From: Tritrichomonas musculus
Taxonomy: Eukaryota > Parabasalia > Tritrichomonadida > Tritrichomonadidae
Length of the DNA: 64,000 nt
Assembly (NCBI GenBank): GCA_039105265.1
Contig: JAPFFF010000007.1
Span: 1,922,001-1,986,000 of the forward strand
Reading direction: 5' to 3'
Shown: positions 53,701 to 62,700 of the stretch, in pieces
Position numbering within the stretch: the first letter of the stretch is position 1
Layout: each line of letters opens with the position of its first letter
Notes under the pieces: generated by a model
Database searches by the model: none
What the model saw: the letters and a program-made list of their open reading frames with translations, nothing else
What the model was told of the DNA's origin: nothing
Translations under genes and position numbers: made by a program

Positions 53701-56700
53701 CAAGAATGAAGAACTTGAACAACAAATAGAATCACTTGAATCAAAGATCAATGAATTGACAAATGAAATTGAGAAATTGCAAACACAAGTCAGTGAAGGA
53801 GATAAAGAAAAGAAGTCTGCTGAAGAAATGTCTAAAGAACTGGACGAAGTACAGATGAATCACAATGCAGAACTTCAAGCTCTTGAAGACACGAATGATA
53901 AACTTCGTCAAGAAAAAGTAGCACTTGAGACATCTAATCAAGAAAAGGAAACGATGATCAATGAGTTAACACAAGAAATCGAGAACTTGCAATCACAAAC
54001 AGGAACAATTGATGATAAAGACAAATTAATCGAAGAACTTCAAAAAGAAAAATCTAAATTAGAAGAAGAGAAACAAAATCTTGAACAATCAAATGAAGCA
54101 CTTCGAAACACGAATGAAGATCTTCAACAAACGATTGAAACACTTGAAACGACTAAACAAGAAAATGATCAAATGATCAACGATCTGACAAGTGAAATTG
54201 AGAAACTTCAAACACAAGCATCAGATCAAGCTATGGAAATCAAGAGCAAAGCTAATAAACAAGAGAACGACAAGTTCATTGACGAAGTTAGTGAACATCT
54301 CACAACTCTTCAAAACAAATTCAACAATGAAGATAATCAAGTTATTTCTAAAGATGAATTCATCAATGAACTTAGTAATGAGCAATCTAGACTCAATGAA
54401 GCAAATGAAAATCTGCAGCATGCAAACGAAGAACTTCAACAAACAATTGAACAACTTGAGTCAGCTAAACAATCTAATGAAGAAAAGATCAACGAATTAA
54501 CACAAGAAATTGATCAACTTCGAGCACAAATTTCAGATCGGGAAACAGAACTAAAGAGCAAAGATGAATTCATTCAAGGATTGAACAATGAACAAGTCAA
54601 TCACAATTCGAAACTTGAAGAACTCCAGAATACGAATGATGAACTTCGTCATCAGATCGAAAATCTTGAAACTACTAAACAAGAAAACGAAATCAAGATG
54701 AATGAATTAACAAGAGAGCTTGATACATTACGAACACAAACAGGAACAATTGATGACAAAGACAAATTAATTGCAGAACTTCAAAGTGCGAAATCTAAAT
54801 TAGAAGAAGAGAAACAAAATCTTGAACAATTAAATGACGAACTTCAACAACACAACGAAGCCCTTCGCAACACGAATGAAGGACTTCAACAGACAATTGA
54901 AAATCTTGAGAAAGAAAAGGAAGACGAAACAAGAAAGAATTTGGATCTGATTAAAGAACGAGAAATCAAAAATGAGAGTGATAAAACAATCGAAGGGCTT
55001 GAGCAACAAATCGATACTCTTGAGAAAGATAAACAAGAAAATGACAAATTCGTTGATGAAGTCAGTCAAAAGGTTTCAGAACTTGAAAACAAATTCAATG
55101 ATGAAGAGAATCAAGTCATTACTAAAGATACATTCATCAATGAACTTGAAGAGGAACACATACAACTTCGAACAAATAATGAAAATCTTGAACAAGAAAA
55201 GAAAGAACTTGAAGAACACAACGAAGTACTTCGTAGAACAAATGAAGGACTTCAACAAACAATTGATCAACTTCAGAACGAACAAGCCAAATTACAAGAA
55301 GAGAAGCAAAATCTTCAACAAATGAACGAAGAACTTCAGAAACATAATGAGGCACTTCACAACACGAATGAACAATTCCAACAACAAATTCAAGCATTTG
55401 AAGTTTCACAGCAAGAAAACGAAGGAGTGATCAACGAATTAACAAATGAGATAGAGAAGCTTCAGGCACAAGTATCAGACAAAGATACTGAAGATGAAAA
55501 GAACCGAAAAGAAGAAGAATTCATTGATAAAATTGGTCAACAAATTTCAGAACTACAAAACAAATTCAATAAAGAAGATAATCAAGTTATTTCTAAAGAT
55601 GAATTCATCAATGAACTTAGTAATGAACAATCTAGACTCAATGAAGCAAATGAAAATCTGCAGCATGCAAACGAAGAACTTCAACAGCATAATGAATCCC
55701 TTCGCAACACGAATGAAGGACTTCAACAAACAATTGAACAACTTGAGTCAGCTAAACAATCGAATGAAGAAAAGATCAATGAACTAACACAAGAAATTGA
55801 TAAATTACGTACACAAATTTCAGATCGAGAAACAGAACTGAAGAGCAAAGATGAATTCATTCAAGGATTGAACAATGAACAAGTCAATCACAATTCAGAA
55901 CTTGAAGAACTCCAGAATACGAACGATGAACTTCGTCAACAAATTGAAACACTCGAAACGAATAAGCAAGAAAACGAACAAATAATCAATGAACTAACTA
56001 AAGAAGTTGAAAGTTTACAATCACAAACAGGAACAATTGATGACAAAGACAAATTAATTGAAGAACTTCAAAATGAAAAATCTAAATTAGAAGAAGAGAA
56101 ACAAAATCTTGAACAATCAAACAAAGAACTTCAACAACACAACGAAGCCCTTCGCAACACGAATGAAGGACTTCAACAAACGATTGAAACACTTGAAACA
56201 ACGAAACAAGAAAATGAATCAAAGATCAACGACTTACAAACACAAATTTCCAATAAAGATATCGAAATTGAAGAAGAAGAAGAACCAGAAGAAGAGAATC
56301 AACAACAAATTGATAATAATGAAAAGAACAAACAAGAAGATGATGAATTCATTGAAGAAGTCAGCCAAAAAGTTTCTGAGCTTCAGAGTAAATTCAGCAG
56401 CATTGACATTGTCACGAAAGATGAATTTATTAGCGAACTTGAAGAAGAGCAATCTAGAATACAAGGAGAGAAAGAAGCCATCCAACACACAAATGATGAA
56501 CTACAACTGCACAACGAAGCTCTTAAACAAACCAATGAAGGACTCCAACAACAAATTGAATCTCTTGAGAAGAACAAGCAAGGAGAGGACAAATTCATTG
56601 ACGAAATTAGCGGGCAAATTTCAGAGCTTCAAAACAAATTCAGCAATGAAGATAGCCAAGTTGTTTCCAAAGATGCATTCGTTAATGAACTTGAAAACGA

Positions 56701-59700
56701 ACACTCAAGAATCAACGAAGAAAACAAACTTCTTAAACAAAACAACGAAGAACTTCAACAACATATTGAATGTCTTAAAAGCGCCAACAAAGAATTCCAA
56801 GAACAAATTGAACATCTTGAAAAAGACCAAGAAATGAATGAAGAAAAGATCAACGAACTAACACAAGAAGTTTCTAAATTAAGAACACAAATCTCAGATC
56901 GAGAAACAGAACTGAAGAGCAAAGATGAATTCATTCAAGGATTGAACAATGAGCAAGTCAATCACAATTCAGAACTTGAAGAACTCCAGAATACGAACGA
57001 TGAACTTCGTCAACAAATTGAAAACCTCGAAAAGAACAAGCAGGAAGACGACAATTTCAATGCCACAATGAGCCACCAACTTTCAGAACTTCAAAACAAA
57101 TTCAAGAATGACAACGATGAAAATATTACCAAGGATGAATTCGTAAGCAAACTTGAAGACGAACAAGCCAAGCTCAAAGAAGAAATACAGAATCTTCACA
57201 ACACAAATGGTGAACTTCAACAACAAATAGAAGGACTTGAAACAAACAAGCAAGAGAATGAAGCGATGATCAATGAATTGACCAAAGAAATTGAGAAATT
57301 ACAAGTACAAACGGGAAGCTTTGATGATAAAGACAAATTGTTTGAAGAACTTCAAAACGAACAAACAAAGTTACAAGAAGAGAAACAAAATCTTGAAAAA
57401 CACAACGAAGCACTTCGTAACACAAATGAAGGACTTCAACAAACAATCGAAACACTTGAAACAACTAAACAAGAAAACGATCAAATGATCAACGATTTAA
57501 CCAAAGAAATTGAATCATTGCAAAATCAAATAGCATCACAAACAGAGGCCATTCTAAGCAAAGACAAGTCTCTCGAAGAGTTTAGAAACACAAATGCTCA
57601 GCTTCAGGAAAGATCAGTTATTCAAAAGTCACCTTCAACTGAAGAAAGCAAGACAAGTCCAAATCATCCACAACAACTTTCACTTTCAGAACATGACGAA
57701 GAAAACAATCAGCTCAACACTGAAATCGAAACATTTGTACGAGACACAAATCAGTCTTCTGACGAACTCAACAATGAAATATCCACTCTTCATACTCTTT
57801 TGAATGATAAAGAAGAAGAACTAGAAAAACTTCGTCAACGAATCAACGAGATGCAAGACAATGATTTGGAGAAACAAAACAAGCTTCTTAATGAAGAAGT
57901 GCAACAATTGAAAGGTGAACTTTCACAAACAAAAGAATCACAAAACAATCTCAACAACAAGATCAGTCAAATGGATGAAACATCCAACAAGGACAAAGAA
58001 TTAATTGCTCAATTAAAGAAAGATTTGATCTTCAAAGTAGAAGCTGCTGACACAATTTCTAACCTGAAAGACACAAAGATTCAGCAACTTCAATCAAAAG
58101 TAAAGCAACTTGAAAACAACTTGTCTGAGAAAACAGTCGAATTAGCTCTACTTCAAACCGACATTAAGAATCCTTCTCTCAATCTTCTTCAAGAAAAAGA
58201 CAGAGAAATTTCACAATTAAGGACTCAATTAGCTGAATTTGAAAGACAGAAGCAAGCACAAAAGGCACAACATCCACCTGCTGTCAATCTTGTGCAACAA
58301 GCTACTTCATTGCCCGATTTCCCTGACTTCGAAGTTAATTGGGACAATGATTTCCCACAGAATCAACAAGATGCAATTTCATCAACTGACATTGATGAAA
58401 TTAGGCAACTTAAGTCTCATATTTCTGACCTTGAAAATCAACTTTCATTGGCTCAATCAAGTAGAGATGATCAATTGAACCAACTCCAACTCAAGTGTCA
58501 GTCATTGGAAAGGCAGATTAATGAAGGAAATCAAAACAACAACTTGCAAGAAATGATCAATAAAAATGATCTTTTGTTACAAGAAAATAATCAATTGAAG
58601 AACACTGTTTCAAATCTCCAAAAACAACAAGAACAACAAGCAAATGAAATCAACCAATTAAAGTCCAATCTTCAATCACAACAAAAACAAACAAATGCAA
58701 ACTCACAAAATATTGATTTTTACTTCCCTGATGATCAATCGTTCACGAGTTCTCAAATCTTCAACAACAATCAATTCGAGCCAAACTTTTCAAATCCAGA
58801 ATTGGAGTCATTACGTGCTGAGAACCAAAGACTGAAAGACTCACAGAAGCAGTGGCAAAACACTCAATTACAACTCGTTTCAATTCAGCAAGAAAACGAT
58901 TCATTGAAGAGAGAACTTCAACAATTAATTGCAAATAATAATAATAACAAAGACAGCATCATTGATTTGTTGCCAACAAAAGACAACCAAAAAATGGAAG
59001 ATGAATTAAATGAACTCAAAAAGAGTCAATCTTCATTGAAATCACAACTTTGGGCCAAAGAAAATGAGATTTCTCAATTACAGTCAACAATTTCTAATCT
59101 TCAAGCTGAGTTGAAGCAGCCATCACAAGAGAATCAAATGAAGATTAAAGATTTTGACATATTTGATGATTATTTCGGTAACTCTGGTACTTCGACCGCA
59201 AATGAAGACGAAAATCAGAAACTGAAGAATGCAATTTCGCAACTTCAACAACAAATTGCAAATAATCAACAAATGTTCACAATGAACATGAAGCAGAAAG
59301 ATGACGAAATAAGTCAACTAAACATGAAACTTCAACAATTGGCTTCCAACCAAAGCGCTAATGAAGTAAATCAACTTTTGAATGAGAACATAAATCTCAA
59401 AGAGAACAACAAAGAACTTCAAAGACAAGTTCAAAATCTTCAGTTCTTGAATTCACAGAAGATTCAAGATGATCAGCAACAATTATTGTTACAGCAACAG
59501 AATCAAATTCAAGAGAAAGACAAAGAATTAGAACAATTGAGGTCAGAAATCAGAAGAAATCAACAATTAAAGTCAACAACAGGCTCATTTGATCCATTTA
59601 ATGAGAATAAAACTGAAACCGATTCTCTTCGACTTTTGTTGACTGAACAACAGAAAGAAAATGAAGTTGCTCTTAAAGAAAAAGAACAGCAAATAATGAA

Positions 59701-62700
59701 TCTGACACAGGTCATTCAATCTGACAATCAACAAATTGAACAATTGAAAGAAAAGATCCAACAAATGCAAAATACTCCCAACAACAGCCAGAGCAGTTAT
59801 GACTCCTCAATTTCTCATGAAAATTCAAGCCTGAAAGATGAAATTAATAAATTAAAGATTGAAAACGAAAGATTGTTAAAGAAATCAAATGAAAACAAAC
59901 AAACAACTCTAGAACTGCCGCCTTTCGATCCATTCGGAGAGAACCAAAATGCCGAAAATAAGGCACAAAATGCTTATGACATTTTCGGTTTCAATGACGA
60001 TTCTTCTAACAAGCAAAATAAGAACATTGAAGAAGAAAATAATCGATTAAATCAAGAGCTCACAAATCTTAAGCAACAAATTGCAAACAGCCAAAACCAA
60101 ATTAATGATTTGGCTTCAGTTCAGACACTTAATTCAGAGCTTCAAGAGAAAGTTTCCCAAAAGGACAAAGAAATCCAAGAATTAAGAAATCAAATCAATC
60201 AAAGCAGCTTCCCAAGCTGGGACTTCAATGGTAATGAAGATAGTCAAATCAAGGAAGAAAATAATAGACTTAATCAAGAGCTCACAAATCTTAAGCAACA
60301 ACTTGCAAACAGCCAAAACCAAATTAATGATTTGGCTTCAGTTCAGGCACTTAATTCAGAGCTTCAAGCGAAAGTTTCTCAAAAGGACAAAGAAATCCAA
60401 GAATTAAGAAATCAAATCAATGAAAGCAACTTCCAGAATTGGAACTTTGATTTCAATGACAACAAAGAAGATGAGAACGAGAAACAAAGGCAAAAGATAA
60501 GCCAGCTTGAAAGTCAGAACAAGAATCTCCAAGAAATGAATCTAAAGAAAGATGAAGAGATAGAAAGACTCAATTCTCGCTTAGGCTCAACACTTGGCAC
60601 AGACAATCAGCAAAAAGATCAATTAATAAATGATCTTCAAAGCAAACTGAGCGAAAAAGAGAAAGAATTAGAAAGGATGAATGATTTGCAAAGACAGTTA
60701 AATGAGAAAGAAAATGAAATTGAACAAATTAAATCAGAAAAAGCTAACAAAAACTCAATTCATGATCTGTTTTCTTTCCCTGAATCATCAACACCGACAT
60801 CACAAGAAGTTGAATCACTTCTGCAGCAGAAAGAATCACTCACAAATGAAATCAATTCATTGAAAGAAGAATTAAATCAGCTTCAAAATCAACAACCATC
60901 AAACATCATCATTAAAGATGCTAACGCTCCAAGTAATGATGAAGACGTTTCACAATTGAATGAAACAATTAAACAACTTCAAAAGAAATGTTCTGATTTA
61001 GAAAACGAGAAAGAAAAAGCAGCCAAAGATTTACAAAATCAAGAAGCTGAATTTACTTCGTTGCTCAAGATTGCACAAGAAAAAGTAGACAAACTTGAGA
61101 ACGAACTTTCATTACGTGAGAATGAATTAGAATCTCAACAAGATGAATTTAATGAAGTCCTGAAAAGAATGAAAGAAAGATGCACTTCTCTTGAAGATAT
61201 GATTCAACCTACAAAACTTGAGAAAGAAACAGCAATGAAGGAATTTAGTAATATTCTTGAATTGGCTCAAAACAGATGTCAAAAACTTGAAGAAGAACTT
61301 TCTCAACGTAATCAAGATTTAGCAACTCAACAAGAAGAATTTGATTCAGTTCTAAAACTATTGAAGTCAAAATGTGCTGCACTTGAAAATGAATTGAATA
61401 CAAAAGTTAAAGATATGACAGAAAAGAAATCAAATGAAGTTGATCAAATCATAAATACACAAAAAGATGACTTTGAAAATATCTTAAAGATTGCTGAAAA
61501 GCGTTGTGAAGCACTTGAAAATGAACTTATTGCTAAAGAAAACGATATTCAAGCACAACAAGATGAATTTGAATCTGTTTTACAAAAGTTCAAAGAGAAA
61601 GTTGAATCATTAGAGAAATTAAACAATGAAAAAGATGAGAAAATCAACTCATTATTAAATGAAAATCAAAATCAAGATGATCCTGATAAATATAAAGAAT
61701 TATATGAAAATCAAAAGGACGAATTGGAACAGCAAAAACAAGAATTCACTAACATTCTAGCTGAAGCTGAATCTAAATGCAAAGACTTATCTAAAATCAT
61801 TGATGATAAAGAACATGAATTATCAGATCAAAATGAAGAATTCCAATCCATTCTTGATAAATATAAAGAGAAAGTTCTTTCTTTGGAACAACAAAATAAA
61901 GAACTTCAAAATGAAATTGATCAACAACAGAAAGAAACACCAGAACAAGAGAAAGATGATTCATTAGAACAAAAACTTACATTGAAAGAAGCTGAAAATG
62001 AAACTCTTAAATCACAACTTAATGAAATTAAAGAGAAAGAAATTCCTGCTGACTTGATTGAAAAGAATAAAGAAATCATTGCTAATTATGAAAAATTGAT
62101 GAATGAACAAAAAGAAGAATTTGATGACTTATTAAACAAGGCAAATGCAAGATGTAATGAACTTGAATCTCTTCTTGAAAGTAAAGAAACTGACCTTCAA
62201 ACTCAACAAGACGAATTTGAGCAAGTTTTATCAAAACTCAAAGAAAGAATTGATTCACTTCAAAAAGAAAATCAGAAACCACAACAAGAAGAAGAAGAAG
62301 AAAAGAAAGATCAAAATGAAAAACTTCTTGAAGAAATGGAATCATTAAAGCAGCAAAATCAAGCGTTGGAATCACGAATTGCTGAGTTGTCACAGTTCGT
62401 TGATCAGAATGAAAAACAAGAAGACACGAATGATCAATTAGAAGAATTGATTTCAGAAAACAAAACACTTCACGATTCAATCAATGAGTTTGAAAACATT
62501 AAAGCTCAAAAGGAAGAAGAGATCAATAAGATGAACGATCAATATTCACAGCTCAAATCTGAATTTGACGACTATAAGATAATTTACAATGACGATCTCA
62601 CTAAAGAATTGAAAGAGCTTCAATCACAGAACGAAGAATATCTCAAATTGATTGAATCATTGAAAGGACAACTTTTGAAAGGAGACGCAAACAAGAACAA

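Larger units (their letters stand above)
40258..57150 (+). repeat. About 20 dispersed copies of the FIDEV/KDAFI module in the giant gene
   Basis: Consensus in two parts: DKFIDEVSQKVSELQSKF, then N(D/N)EENPVITKDAFISELE (or DNIDDSMTKDSFIKELE). Copies start near 40258 (degenerate), 41905, 42683, 43741, 44870, 45700, 46612, 47986, 48820, 49885, 50707, 51577, 52402, 53548, 54268, 55042, 55516, 56344, 56590 and 57049. Spacing is often about 825 bp but ranges from 245 to 1375. The acidic loop with a central Val-Thr-Lys-Asp interrupts the heptads at constant length. Confidence 0.85.
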
